Assembly: GCA_017481875.1 (NCBI GenBank)
Contig: JAFUOP010000005.1
Location: 90,892 to 153,221, forward strand
Length of the DNA: 62,330 nucleotides
From: Bacteroidaceae bacterium
Lineage (GTDB): Bacteria > Bacteroidota > Bacteroidia > Bacteroidales > Bacteroidaceae
Direction of reading: 5' to 3'
The position numbers and the translations under genes are program-made. The notes under the pieces are model-generated. The model was not told the DNA's origin and did no database searches. It saw nothing but the letters and a program-made list of their open reading frames with translations. Below are positions 9,020 to 18,933 of this stretch, piece by piece (the first letter of the stretch is position 1; every line of letters starts with the position of its first letter).

Positions 9020-10008
9020 AGATAACAATAGTTGTACCCGTTTATAATGTGGAGCAATACATTGGGGATTGCCTCGCCTCCATTACTGCACAAACTTATA
9101 CCGGCGGAATTGAGTGTCTTTTAATTGACGACTGCACACCCGATGGTAGCTGTGCAATTATTGAGAATTTCATTAAGGAGTACAACGGGGCAATTACGTT
9201 CAAGCTATTGCATCACACACGCAACAGAGGCCTGTCGGCAGCACGCAATACAGGAATAGATGCAGCAACGGGAGATTATATCTATTTTCTCGATAGCGAC
9301 GACGAGCTAATGCCTAATACCATAGCACTACTATCGACCGTACTAAAAGAGAACCCATACGACTTGGTAATAGGCAATTACCAAACAATAGGTACCGATA
9401 AGGAATACTACCCACTATTACTTGATACAGGAGAAATAAAAACAAATAAGAACATACGGAAACTATATTTCAGCCAACAATGGTATGCGATGGCTTGGAA
9501 CAAATTATGCAACCTCAACTTTATACGTAAACACCAACTATACTTCAAAGAGGGTCTCTTGAACGAAGACAACCTATGGAGTTTTCAACTTGCCTGCGAA
9601 GCACAATCCATATATGTGGTAAATGAAAACACATATAAATACAAGGTGCGTGAAAGTTCCATTATGGGCAAGATGAACCCTGCAAAAACAGCCAATGCCT
9701 TTGCAACAATAACCAACGAAGCGTATAAATGGGCAGAAGAAAAAGGATATATATACGACAAAAAGGTTTTTAATAGCATTATACATTATAGAGAACATGC
9801 ATTGAGATTTATTTTTTTGGCAGAACCGCGTTCAAAAAGCGTAGAACTATATATGCAATGCTATAAAAGACTGCGCATTGCCGCTTGGTGGGCATACAAG
9901 AATCGTCTTATAGGCGCCCGTTCTTTAATAAAAGAGTTATATAATTACCTGCCAAAGCAGATAGGCTATTGGTATCTTTCTGCATATAACCATATACTAA
10001 AAAGGTGA
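9016..10008 (+). CDS. Family 2 glycosyltransferase
   Basis: A 330-residue GT-A enzyme: IVVPVYNVEQYIGDCLASI at the N-terminus, LLIDDCTPDGS around 35-45, GLSAARNTGIDAA around 73, and the DxD-type metal site FLDSDDE around 94. It also has the acceptor-side segment NEDNLW typical of capsule GT2s. It should transfer one sugar of the repeat unit on the cytoplasmic face. Donor and acceptor cannot be inferred. The 4-base overlaps on both ends tie it into the operon. Confidence 0.88.
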   Translation: MKITIVVPVYNVEQYIGDCLASITAQTYTGGIECLLIDDCTPDGSCAIIENFIKEYNGAITFKLLHHTRNRGLSAARNTGIDAATGDYIYFLDSDDELMPNTIALLSTVLKENPYDLVIGNYQTIGTDKEYYPLLLDTGEIKTNKNIRKLYFSQQWYAMAWNKLCNLNFIRKHQLYFKEGLLNEDNLWSFQLACEAQSIYVVNENTYKYKVRESSIMGKMNPAKTANAFATITNEAYKWAEEKGYIYDKKVFNSIIHYREHALRFIFLAEPRSKSVELYMQCYKRLRIAAWWAYKNRLIGARSLIKELYNYLPKQIGYWYLSAYNHILKR

Positions 10009-10847
10009 TAGATATGAGATGCCTTAAATTCATACTGCTTAATACCATTGCAGCACTGGTTATATACCTTATATATTGCGGTACAGCCAAAAAGGAATAC
10101 AATATGCAAGTAGTAAATATTGAAAACAGATATCTACATTTTTCTTTAGACGATGTAAATAGCTGTACGCAAAAACTGCGAAATACCGATTGCAAAACAA
10201 TTTTCGAAGACAGCACACTGCGTGTTCTAAAAGAGTGGCACAAAAAATATGGAATTGTTGCAAGCCTTTACGTTATGGGCGATTTCACTATAAACAGCCA
10301 CTATGCTAAGGAGTTAATAGAAAATAGCCAATGGCTTAAATGGGGATACCACGGCACAACAGCAAGCAGCCGAAAAGAGGATATGAACATATTCTATAAA
10401 CAGGTAATGGATTCCGTGGGCAATGACATAATAATAGATAAATGCCCACGTATACATTATTTCCACGCCAATCACTCAAGTTGTATGCGACTTAAGGAAT
10501 TAGGTTGTATCGGATTCCTAACCTGCGACGATTGGTCATTTAACGCGGAAAAGCGTGGTAGTAACTACTATTTAACAAAAGAACAGTCCACGACATTAGA
10601 GGCACACGACAGAATGCTCGACACCGAAAATAATATCTATTTTATAAAAACAGATTTTAGGTTAGAGCATATAAAGGAGAGATTTGGCAACGTAGCAAAC
10701 CTTATAAAATACTACAATAGTAAAAGAGAGAACGAGCTTATCGTGTTTAGCCACGAATGGAACTTTAGAAACCATCTACAGGAATGCGATTCTATTTTTA
10801 GTTGGATTCACGCAGGGGGGCACTTTAACTTCCCAATGCACAATTAG
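10005..10847 (+). CDS. Membrane-anchored polysaccharide deacetylase-like protein
   Basis: A 280-residue protein with one N-terminal transmembrane helix (residues 8-26) and a NodB-like barrel: FSLDDVN around 47-52 (paired Asp as in the catalytic motif), KWGYHGTTAS around 104-112 (metal His), HYFHANHSSC around 146-155, and a late FSHEWN. These resemble carbohydrate esterase family 4 but are not textbook. It may deacetylate the polymer or an intermediate. It is the last gene of the tightly overlapping run before a truncated glycosyltransferase. Confidence 0.6.
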   Translation: MIDMRCLKFILLNTIAALVIYLIYCGTAKKEYNMQVVNIENRYLHFSLDDVNSCTQKLRNTDCKTIFEDSTLRVLKEWHKKYGIVASLYVMGDFTINSHYAKELIENSQWLKWGYHGTTASSRKEDMNIFYKQVMDSVGNDIIIDKCPRIHYFHANHSSCMRLKELGCIGFLTCDDWSFNAEKRGSNYYLTKEQSTTLEAHDRMLDTENNIYFIKTDFRLEHIKERFGNVANLIKYYNSKRENELIVFSHEWNFRNHLQECDSIFSWIHAGGHFNFPMHN

Positions 10848-10860
10848 TTATGGAGCACCA

Positions 10861-11025
10861 ATGAACGCATGGCGTAGCCTCAAAAAAATGTCAAATTATA
10901 GAACTATGCGAAAAGGGTTAATAGGTGTAATAGTTCCGGTATACAAAACCGAAAAGTACATTGCAGAATGCATTGAAAGCATTCTTGCACATAAACATAA
11001 TAAAATTACAAAATCTTTTAAATAG
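10861..11025 (+). pseudogene. N-terminal stub of a family 2 glycosyltransferase
   Basis: A 54-codon frame from 10861 (or 39 codons from ATG 10906) encodes the first part of a GT2 protein (GVIVPVYKTEKYIAECIES), then leaves the family sequence and stops at 11023-11025. The same peptide, with one difference (EEY for EKY), opens the intact GT2 gene at 11982. At the DNA level the two are diverged. The nucleotide-binding and DxD parts are missing, so it cannot be active. It is a remnant left by deletion or gene replacement when the GT8 gene arrived. Confidence 0.75.
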
Positions 11026-11028
11026 AAG

Positions 11029-11973
11029 ATGAAAGAGGTAATAAATATTTTGTGTACCCCCGATGACAATTATGTGCCATATTGTGGGATAATGCTAACA
11101 TCGCTATTCGAAAACAACAAAGAAGAAAACATTGTTGTATATATATTATGTGAAAAACTTAGCGACAAAAACATTGCCGACTTAGAATCTCTGGCTATTG
11201 CATACAATAAAGAGATTAGATTTATATATCTTACTAAAGAACTATTCAACAATTGCCCTATAAGAGAAGGAGACCACGTGAGCATAGCAGCATACTATAG
11301 AATCATTGCACCAAATCTTCTACCAAAAGAAATAAAAAAAATTCTGTATTTTGATTGCGACATAATTATAAACAACAACATTACAGAACTTTTCAATACA
11401 GATATCAGCGGGTATGCTATGGGAGCCGTTATTGATGAAGCGTACTTTAACAAAGCAACATATGAACGCCTTACCTACCCCACCACTTTCCCAAGTATAA
11501 ATAGTGGCGTAATCCTTTTTAACCTCGATTATTGGCGCAAAAACAGCACAGCCGACAAATGCCTATCATACATATCACACAACAGGGACAAAGTGATTTT
11601 CCACGACCAGGACACCATTAATGCAGTACTATACAAAGAAATAAAACGCCTTCCCCTAACATATAACTTCCAAACAGGCTTTATGTTTACAACCTACAAT
11701 TACGAGGCCAAAGTTAAGGAGGAAATCGCAAAACACGTATATACACCCACTGTTATACACTATACAGGCTGCGGGAAACCATGGCATTTACACTCACATC
11801 ACCCTTATGTTAAACGTTTCTTATACTATAGAGAAATATCATTATGGAAAAATACGCCAATAATCGATAATGAAAATTTCAAGAGTAAACTCCGCTACGT
11901 TATTACAAACATTATTTGGTTATTAGGAATAAAAAAAAGACCTAAATCATATATTATAGAGAAACAAGATTAG
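11029..11973 (+). CDS. Family 8 glycosyltransferase
   Basis: A 314-residue protein with the GT8 layout: NILCTPDDNYVPYCGIMLTS at the N-terminus, a DxD metal site in YFDCDIIINN (Asp109, Asp111), NSGVILFNLDYW around 158-170, DQDTINAVL around 197, and a C-terminal HYTGCGKPWH segment. GT8 enzymes are retaining transferases of galactose or glucose in LPS and capsule synthesis. It starts 3 bases after the stub and is followed within 8 bases by another glycosyltransferase. Confidence 0.9.
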   Translation: MKEVINILCTPDDNYVPYCGIMLTSLFENNKEENIVVYILCEKLSDKNIADLESLAIAYNKEIRFIYLTKELFNNCPIREGDHVSIAAYYRIIAPNLLPKEIKKILYFDCDIIINNNITELFNTDISGYAMGAVIDEAYFNKATYERLTYPTTFPSINSGVILFNLDYWRKNSTADKCLSYISHNRDKVIFHDQDTINAVLYKEIKRLPLTYNFQTGFMFTTYNYEAKVKEEIAKHVYTPTVIHYTGCGKPWHLHSHHPYVKRFLYYREISLWKNTPIIDNENFKSKLRYVITNIIWLLGIKKRPKSYIIEKQD

Positions 11974-11981
11974 TTTTAGAA

Positions 11982-12953
11982 ATGATGATTGGTGTAATTG
12001 TACCTGTATATAAAACAGAGGAATATATTGCGGAATGTATTGAAAGCATTCTTGCGCAAACATACACAAAGTTCCGTCTTATACTTGTTGATGACGGCAG
12101 CCCCGATGGTGCAGGTGCCATTTGCGATGAATATGCAACAAAAGATCGCCGCATAACAGTACTTCACCAAGAAAATGCCGGTGTTACACGTGCAAGAGCC
12201 CGCGGTGTTGAAGAGGCTAATGATTGTGAATGGATAACATTTGTGGATAGCGATGACATTTTGCCAAAATATGCGTTGGAGACTCTACACTCAAACATAG
12301 ACGAAAGCACAGATATATCCCAGGGAGCAATGGAGCGCTTCTCTAAAATAGAAGATATTATCGACAATTCCAAAAACAAAAACACATATATTAATATAGA
12401 TATTCTGCGCAAAAATGCCATTACCGGAACAGACTGCAGCTTGTGTGCAAAACTCATAAAAAGAGAGTTATTCGATAGCAACACCTTTGATGTTCCCAAA
12501 GAGATAATTATGGGTGAAGACACTATTACCAATGCAAAAATAGCTTTCAATACCAATAATAGAGCCACACACACAACAAAGATTGTATATTATTATAGGC
12601 AACACGGCGAAAGTTGTATGCGCACATTTAAGCATAATGCAGAATACGAACAGCTTTTCGTTGAGCAGCTTTGGGAAAATGTACCTAAAGACTTTAAGAA
12701 TAAATATATAAATGCATTTATAGAAAGACGCATTAATACATTTGACTTTTTTTTTGGATATTCAACCAAGGTTCCCGAATGGATAAACACAAGCTTTTTA
12801 AACAACCTGCTTGCAGACATTAAAACCTACAATTACTATCACCAACCTATTGAACGTATACTCCTAACGGCTAAAAACAAACAACTACGCGCGATATTAA
12901 TCTTCATAAAAAGAGTAAAAAATAAAATTAGGAATAAGTTTGTATTGCAATAA
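11982..12953 (+). CDS. Family 2 glycosyltransferase
   Basis: A 323-residue GT-A protein with GVIVPVYKTEEYIAECIES, LVDDGSPDGAGAICDEYA around 33-50, an AGVTRARARGVEEA segment, and DxD in FVDSDD around 88. It continues with the GEDTITNAK region seen in GT2 capsule enzymes. Its N-terminus closely matches the truncated stub at 10861-11025, so these are paralogs or recombination partners. Donor sugar unknown. Confidence 0.88.
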   Translation: MMIGVIVPVYKTEEYIAECIESILAQTYTKFRLILVDDGSPDGAGAICDEYATKDRRITVLHQENAGVTRARARGVEEANDCEWITFVDSDDILPKYALETLHSNIDESTDISQGAMERFSKIEDIIDNSKNKNTYINIDILRKNAITGTDCSLCAKLIKRELFDSNTFDVPKEIIMGEDTITNAKIAFNTNNRATHTTKIVYYYRQHGESCMRTFKHNAEYEQLFVEQLWENVPKDFKNKYINAFIERRINTFDFFFGYSTKVPEWINTSFLNNLLADIKTYNYYHQPIERILLTAKNKQLRAILIFIKRVKNKIRNKFVLQ

Positions 12954-13015
12954 ACAGTACAATCAGTTTCATATCATTAGTATTATTATAAATACAATGC
13001 GATTATAATAACATT

Positions 13016-14101
13016 ATGATAATTTTCATTATATCGATATTAGTTTTTGCTATTGTTATATATTTCATATATCAATGGATTAGATTGGCACCATACAACC
13101 AAGCACCACTTGATATAAAAACATTTGATGGCAGCAATAGCCCCTACCACCCATCGGTGCTCTACTTCAAAGAAGGGTGGAATGGATATAAATATTGGAT
13201 GGCAGAAACCCCATTCTCACCACAATGCAAGCCATATATGGACAGAAATGAATGTCCATCAATACACGTGTCAAACAATGGTGTAGATTGGGAAGAAATC
13301 GCAAAGAACCCAATAGACGACCTTCATGAGAAAGAAATAAAAGAATTAGATTATTTCTCCGACCCTCACTTGGTATATGTTAAAGGCAAATTGGAGTGTT
13401 GGTATCGATTTACACATAGGAGTGGCGATAATAATTATTACGACAATCTGCAGTTGGTGAGAAAAACCAGCTACGATGGAATAAATTGGAGCGATAGAGA
13501 AATTCTTGTAAACCTTGCCACAGCCGAGGGTAATGAATTGGGCAATATGGTTGTGAGCCCGGCTATAATATACAGCAATGGCAGATATCGTATGTGGTAT
13601 GTTGATAGCGAATCACGTGGACAAAGAGGATTAGCGTATTCAGAATCGGAAGACGGCCGTAAATGGCAAAACAAGTCTGCATGCAGGCTAATAGGAGCGC
13701 AAAACAACCCTTGGCACATAGATGTAAATTTTATCGACGGTATATATTATCTTATAAGTTACGACTTCAACAATCTTACAATTTGGAAAAGTGAAGATGG
13801 ACAAAAATTCCATTACATTAAGGAGCTATTGTCACCATCCGTTACCGGCTCTTTCTACGGAGATTCACTATATAGAGCCTGTATTATAAAAGACGAAAAG
13901 TTAAAAGTGTTCTTTAGCGCCAAAGACTTATTCCGCACATATATTGGATTGTTGGAAGGAGAAAATATCCCCCAAATAAAAGTTGTACAAAATGGGCAAC
14001 ACACCACATTGTATAGATTTGCTATTTTCATTATCAATAAAAAGAAAAAATCCTTACAGTTTATAGCTAAAAGAATCTATAGATTGATTAAACTAAAATA
14101 A
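13016..14101 (+). CDS. Membrane-anchored GH43/GH32-like beta-propeller protein
   Basis: A 361-residue protein with an N-terminal transmembrane helix (residues 2-24) and a five-bladed-propeller-like body. Repeated blade motifs are HPSVLYFKEGWNGYKYWMA, FSDPHLVYVKGKLECWYRF, SPAIIYSNGRYRMWYVDSES and AYSESEDGRKW. These resemble GH43/GH32-type sugar-active proteins often seen inside polysaccharide gene clusters. The catalytic acids cannot be assigned by eye, so it may be a hydrolase, a transferase or an inactive binding protein. A 62-base AT-rich gap precedes it; the next gene starts right at its stop. Confidence 0.6.
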   Translation: MIIFIISILVFAIVIYFIYQWIRLAPYNQAPLDIKTFDGSNSPYHPSVLYFKEGWNGYKYWMAETPFSPQCKPYMDRNECPSIHVSNNGVDWEEIAKNPIDDLHEKEIKELDYFSDPHLVYVKGKLECWYRFTHRSGDNNYYDNLQLVRKTSYDGINWSDREILVNLATAEGNELGNMVVSPAIIYSNGRYRMWYVDSESRGQRGLAYSESEDGRKWQNKSACRLIGAQNNPWHIDVNFIDGIYYLISYDFNNLTIWKSEDGQKFHYIKELLSPSVTGSFYGDSLYRACIIKDEKLKVFFSAKDLFRTYIGLLEGENIPQIKVVQNGQHTTLYRFAIFIINKKKKSLQFIAKRIYRLIKLK

Positions 14102-15169
14102 ATGAGTAGCACCATCTCCTTCATCTTCCCACACCCAAGCAAAGAACCTGCCGGCGGTTACAAGGTTGTATATGAATATGCCAACCGCCTTGTTGCCGAT
14201 GGACACAAAGTGAATATTGTATATTCAGGCTCGCTTTTTTGGAAGAAGAAAAGCCTATATTACAAACTAACTAATTGCGTGCGATACGTTCAACAAATTA
14301 TAAAAGGATATTCAGGGAGAAAGTGGTTTGCGCTCGACAAACGTGTGAAAGAGCACCTAACACTATCGCTGAACTACCGCCACGTGCCTAAAAGCGACAT
14401 ATATATATGCACATCGCCCTACACGGCAATGTATGTAAAAGAATACCCTACCGACAAGAAATATTATTTTATCCAAGGCTATGAAAACTGGGGAGGAATC
14501 ACTGATAAAACATTGCATTCCACATACCGATACCCATTAAGAAAAATCGCAATTTCAAATTGGTTAAAAGACATTGTAAATAAGGAGGGAGAACATTGCG
14601 ACATCGTCTCCAATGGTTTTGATTTCAATTATTTTGGAATTACAATTCCCATTAAAAAGAAAAACAAGTACAACATTGCAATGGTGTATAGTCCTATAGA
14701 AATAAAAGGGTGTAAATATGGTTTTGAGGCATTAGACAAAGTAAAAAAAAAATTCCCCCAACTAACGGTAACAATGTATGGCTCTGCAGCCAAGCCAATA
14801 AACCTACCGGAATGGTATACATACCATTTAACTCCCGACAAAAAGTTACACAATAAGATATATAACGAAGCTGCAATTTTTCTTGCTCCAAGCCTACAGG
14901 AAGGTTGGGGGCTGACTATTGGCGAGGCTATGATATGTGGGCAAGCGGTTGTATGCACCAACAACAAGGGATACAGAGAGATTGCCAAAGATGAGGATAA
15001 TGCGCTAATGTGCAACATCAAAGACCCGACAGCACTTGCAAAAAGCATTATTAGACTTATTTCTGATGATGAACTTAGATTCCGTATTGCCGAAAACGGC
15101 CATTGCAATATACAAAGATACGATATAAAAACTTCATACCTGAAATTAAAGGAAATATTAGGATTGTAG
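14102..15169 (+). CDS. Family 4 glycosyltransferase
   Basis: A 355-residue GT-B protein: FPHPSKEPAGGYKVVYEYANRL at the N-terminus, then a C-terminal nucleotide-sugar domain with APSLQEGWGLTIGEAMICGQ (the E-x7-E region) around 262-280. It is a retaining transferase by family. The start codon follows the previous stop directly. The last bases overlap a longer frame for the next gene, whose true start is after this stop. Confidence 0.88.
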   Translation: MSSTISFIFPHPSKEPAGGYKVVYEYANRLVADGHKVNIVYSGSLFWKKKSLYYKLTNCVRYVQQIIKGYSGRKWFALDKRVKEHLTLSLNYRHVPKSDIYICTSPYTAMYVKEYPTDKKYYFIQGYENWGGITDKTLHSTYRYPLRKIAISNWLKDIVNKEGEHCDIVSNGFDFNYFGITIPIKKKNKYNIAMVYSPIEIKGCKYGFEALDKVKKKFPQLTVTMYGSAAKPINLPEWYTYHLTPDKKLHNKIYNEAAIFLAPSLQEGWGLTIGEAMICGQAVVCTNNKGYREIAKDEDNALMCNIKDPTALAKSIIRLISDDELRFRIAENGHCNIQRYDIKTSYLKLKEILGL

Positions 15170-15177
15170 TAAATCTT

Positions 15178-16170
15178 ATGAAACAAGAGACAATTATATC
15201 TGTAATTATCCCTATATACAACGCCGACAAATATCTTAAGAGATGCTTGGATAGTTTACTATCCCAAACATTCAGCAATTTCGAAGCAATATTGGTCGAT
15301 GATGGCTCAACAGACGATAGTTTGGCGATATGCGAAGAGTATGCTCTAAATGACAAACGAATAAAACTTATACGTAACAAAAACGGCGGGCCGAGCAAAG
15401 CTCGTAATCAAGGGTTAGAAGAGGTTACTACAAAATGGGTAACATTCATTGATGCCGATGATTATGTAGGACCATACTATCTTGAGAATTTTATAAAATA
15501 TAATACTGATGATATTGAAACGCAAGTAATACAAGGGTACTTTACCGTTGGATATAACAACGACAAACACGACACGATATATCCTGACACAAAATACAAA
15601 TATCACATAGCAAAGGAAGGAGAGCATTCGTCGTATATTGAGGAAGAAAATATCCTCTATAATTGGGCTGTTTGGTGCAAGATTTTCTCTGTTGAAATCA
15701 TTAAGAAACATAACCTTAAGTTTGAGAACAATATTTGGAGTTCCGAAGATGGACTTTTTTGGCATAATTATTTGTGCCACATAAAAAAAATCGTTTTCAT
15801 AGAAGAACAAGGTTATTACTACTTCTGTCCTAAAGTTTACGATTCTGTGTCAAGAAATGGAAAGCACAAACCAGACACCGATGGATATATTACATTATCG
15901 AAGAACTATAAATACATTTCAACCATACTCCCTCGAAAATTTAAAATGAGCAATAGATATGCATCTTTCTTAAAGATGCAATATCTACAGAACTATTTTA
16001 AGGGGATACTGACTCCGACGAGTCTAACAGACGAACAAATTACTCGTTTAGAAAGTATTAGACCACCAAAAAACTTTTTTATATCAAGTAAAAGAGGTAT
16101 TTTGCTTTGGATTGCAAATTTATTTTCAATTAAATTCATTAGACTAATCTCTACTTTTACTTCAAGATGA
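15178..16170 (+). CDS. Family 2 glycosyltransferase
   Basis: The start at 15178 gives ISVIIPIYNADKYLKRCLDS near the N-terminus; the upstream extension overlaps the GT4 gene and has no family sequence. LVDDGSTDDS lies around 37-46, GGPSKARNQG around 76, and the DxD site FIDADD around 93. Total length is 330 residues. It overlaps the next gene by 4 bases. Substrates unknown. Confidence 0.88.
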   Translation: MKQETIISVIIPIYNADKYLKRCLDSLLSQTFSNFEAILVDDGSTDDSLAICEEYALNDKRIKLIRNKNGGPSKARNQGLEEVTTKWVTFIDADDYVGPYYLENFIKYNTDDIETQVIQGYFTVGYNNDKHDTIYPDTKYKYHIAKEGEHSSYIEEENILYNWAVWCKIFSVEIIKKHNLKFENNIWSSEDGLFWHNYLCHIKKIVFIEEQGYYYFCPKVYDSVSRNGKHKPDTDGYITLSKNYKYISTILPRKFKMSNRYASFLKMQYLQNYFKGILTPTSLTDEQITRLESIRPPKNFFISSKRGILLWIANLFSIKFIRLISTFTSR

Positions 16171-18056
16171 ACCTCGCCTCATTCGACATATTCGACACCG
16201 TGCTGTTGCGCAGATGTGGCAAGCCTGGGAATATTTTTTACCTGCTTGCACAAAAGCTATACCCTGGGGACGCTGCGAAAAGAGAGGCATTTATTTGGTG
16301 GCGCAGGCAGGCAGAGGGGCGTGTTGCCCGTCATATAAAAGGACGAGAAACCTCTATTGCCGATATATATACCGATGCGGGTGTTGCGCAATTCGACGAT
16401 TATACACACGCACAACTAATTGACGCTGAAAAAGAGATTGAAGCCGATAACCTAACAGCAAACCCTGCTGTAAAATCTATAATTGAGAAATGCCGTAAGG
16501 AAGGTAAAACAATTTGTTTTATATCCGATATGTACCTCGATAGCGAATTTCTCGCGCAGATACTAAAACGCGAAGGCTGTCTCGCCGGTAACGAGAAGGT
16601 TTACGTTTCGTGCGAAGAGGGCGCAAGAAAATCCACGGGAGCACTTTTTGACAAAGTACGCAACTACATTAACCCCACACAATGGGAGCACTATGGCGAC
16701 CACCTAGTGAGCGATGTGAAGCGAGCAAAGGAAAAAGGGATTAGGGCAACATTAATCGACAGCGCATTTACCGAGAGCGAGAAACACATTGCCGACAATT
16801 GCAAGCAACACGGATACGAACTTTCGTGCCTTGCAGGCCTGCAGCGCGTGGCACGCATCACGAATGGGCACAATGCCTACAGCACCCTTGCTGCCGACTT
16901 TGTGGCACCCGCCTACATACCATATGTGCAATTTGTGTTGGAAAAGGCAAAAGAGCTTGGTATCAAGCGGCTTTATTTCCTCTCGCGCGACAGTTATATA
17001 TTGCAAAAGATTGCCGAACAGATGCAGGGAGGGTACCCGGGCATTGAACTCAAGTACCTTTTTGTATCGCGCAAAGCACTGTTGCTACCCTATCTGCAAG
17101 AGCCCACCGCTGCCAAATTCCTTGCAGTGCATGACAAACAAACATTGGTTGGCAAGTACGTCAAGGAGCTTTTGAATTCATTAGGCACAAGCAGTGCAGA
17201 ACTTAAAGAGAGATTCTCAACAGAATTTGAATACAGCAGAATCACAAACAAGCAGCAAGAGGCAGATTTTCTCAATAAAATATTCGGTGAAAAGAGCTAT
17301 TTTTGCAACCATCTAAAGAAAATTGCCACAGAAAAACGAGATTTTCTAAATGCCTATTTTGCACAAGAAGGGCTTTTTGACAATAGCGAAAAGGCGATGG
17401 TAGATGTCGGTTGGCTGGGCACCACGCGCTTGATGATTAACAGCATTCTGCACGAAGAGAAGTGCAAGAATACTATATTTTTCTATTACGGAGTGAGAGG
17501 CGACGTGCTTGACAGCAGCCACGGAGTTTTTTACAATTACTTCACTCCACAGGAGCTAAGCACCGAACTCACTACTATGGTAGAAAACTACTTTTCTGCA
17601 TCGCCCTACCCCTCCACCACGGGGTACCGAAGTGAGAAAGGCAAAGTTGTTCCGACATTTAAAGAGGGAGAGAGTGTTAAAAGCAACAGAATTATCGAAG
17701 CGAACATTGCTACCAGTACATATATCGCAAGCAAAATATCACACACACCCACACAAACCAGCGACCTGCTACGAAGCTGGTGCAAACGTGCAACAGGAAC
17801 AATGCTCGCGCTTAAACACCACGACATAGACCTAAGCCCACTATGCGATGCCGAGTTTTTTGACGGGAAACCATTTGTAAAAATATTATCAACAAAGGAA
17901 CTGCTTAATATTATGTTGCTTGGCGGGCGATGCACCGCATTCGACAAAGCAAGCGTGAGACTCACAACCGGGAGACTGTTCGGCCCGGTGTGGAGGATAT
18001 GCCGTGTAACAGGCAAAATAAGGCGTTTCATATATTTGAAATTCAAAGCAAAATGA
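16167..18056 (+). CDS. HAD-superfamily (dehalogenase-like) protein, COG5610 type
   Basis: A 629-residue protein with an N-terminal HAD domain: nucleophile motif SFDIFDTVL (Asp7), motif 2 FISDMYLDS around 122-130, a Lys in ARKSTG around 155, and motif 4 GDHLVSDVKRAK around 176. The C-terminal 400 residues (LYFLSRDSYILQKIA, DVGWLGTTRLMINS) match the long HAD proteins common in polysaccharide clusters, whose exact reaction is not established. It overlaps both neighbours by 4 bases. Confidence 0.72.
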   Translation: MNLASFDIFDTVLLRRCGKPGNIFYLLAQKLYPGDAAKREAFIWWRRQAEGRVARHIKGRETSIADIYTDAGVAQFDDYTHAQLIDAEKEIEADNLTANPAVKSIIEKCRKEGKTICFISDMYLDSEFLAQILKREGCLAGNEKVYVSCEEGARKSTGALFDKVRNYINPTQWEHYGDHLVSDVKRAKEKGIRATLIDSAFTESEKHIADNCKQHGYELSCLAGLQRVARITNGHNAYSTLAADFVAPAYIPYVQFVLEKAKELGIKRLYFLSRDSYILQKIAEQMQGGYPGIELKYLFVSRKALLLPYLQEPTAAKFLAVHDKQTLVGKYVKELLNSLGTSSAELKERFSTEFEYSRITNKQQEADFLNKIFGEKSYFCNHLKKIATEKRDFLNAYFAQEGLFDNSEKAMVDVGWLGTTRLMINSILHEEKCKNTIFFYYGVRGDVLDSSHGVFYNYFTPQELSTELTTMVENYFSASPYPSTTGYRSEKGKVVPTFKEGESVKSNRIIEANIATSTYIASKISHTPTQTSDLLRSWCKRATGTMLALKHHDIDLSPLCDAEFFDGKPFVKILSTKELLNIMLLGGRCTAFDKASVRLTTGRLFGPVWRICRVTGKIRRFIYLKFKAK

Positions 18057-18913
18057 AAATAGCAACCATTCTGCTAAACTACAACTCTTCCGACGACTGC
18101 AAGAAGTGCATCGGCTACCTGTTGCAGCAACAAGGTGTGCAGCAGGAGATTATTGTTGTAGATAACTGCTCACGCGATGAAGAAAAAAGAGCCATTGAGC
18201 TGTTTTGCAAAGAAAAGAGCATAACATTTATTGCCAACAGCACAAACAGAGGCTATAATGCAGGTAACAACGTGGGGCTGCGGTACGCAGCCGAGCAAGG
18301 CTACGAATATGCCCTCATAGCCAACCCCGACATGGAATTTCCACAACCAGACTACATTGACAAACTACTGCAACCAATGATTGATGACAAAGAGATTGTG
18401 GTATGTGGCAGCGACATTGTAACTCCCGAAGGCGTGCATCAAAATCCCAAAAAAAGAGGGAAAGATTATTTGAACAATTACTTTAAATTGCTAACAGGGC
18501 TACTTAACAGGAAAAAAGGAGATAACCCCGAATGGATAGAGCCACATACGGAATCTAAAACATGCAGGTGCCTTAACGGCTGTTGCTTTGCTATACGCAT
18601 AAATTTTATTCAAGAGATTGGATTCTTTGACGAAGGAACATTCTTGTATGGCGAAGAGCCAATATTGGGAGCACAGGTAGAAGAAGCAAAGAAAAAGATG
18701 TTCTACAATGCTAACACTTATGCTGTGCACGACCACAAGAAGTGTAATGAAAACAGCCGGTCGTTTTGTTTAGGCCATTGGAGAAATTCCATGATACATA
18801 ATCTGTATAAATACAGCAAAATGCCCATATACAAGAAACTGATTGCACACTTAAACATAGAATTGTATTTCCTAATACTAAAAGTTTCTTATATATTAAA
18901 AGGAATTAAATAA
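18053..18913 (+). CDS. Family 2 glycosyltransferase (rhamnosyltransferase-like)
   Basis: The ATG at 18053 overlaps the preceding TGA and gives KIATILLNYNSSDDCKKCI at the N-terminus; an earlier in-frame start lies inside the HAD gene. VVDNCSRDEE around 36-45, NRGYNAGNNVGL around 63-74 and the NPDMEF site around 88 identify the WbbL-like GT2 subgroup, which often transfers rhamnose or related sugars. Length 286 residues. Confidence 0.87.
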   Translation: MKIATILLNYNSSDDCKKCIGYLLQQQGVQQEIIVVDNCSRDEEKRAIELFCKEKSITFIANSTNRGYNAGNNVGLRYAAEQGYEYALIANPDMEFPQPDYIDKLLQPMIDDKEIVVCGSDIVTPEGVHQNPKKRGKDYLNNYFKLLTGLLNRKKGDNPEWIEPHTESKTCRCLNGCCFAIRINFIQEIGFFDEGTFLYGEEPILGAQVEEAKKKMFYNANTYAVHDHKKCNENSRSFCLGHWRNSMIHNLYKYSKMPIYKKLIAHLNIELYFLILKVSYILKGIK

Positions 18914-18933
18914 ACAGCCTGGTACAACACCAT

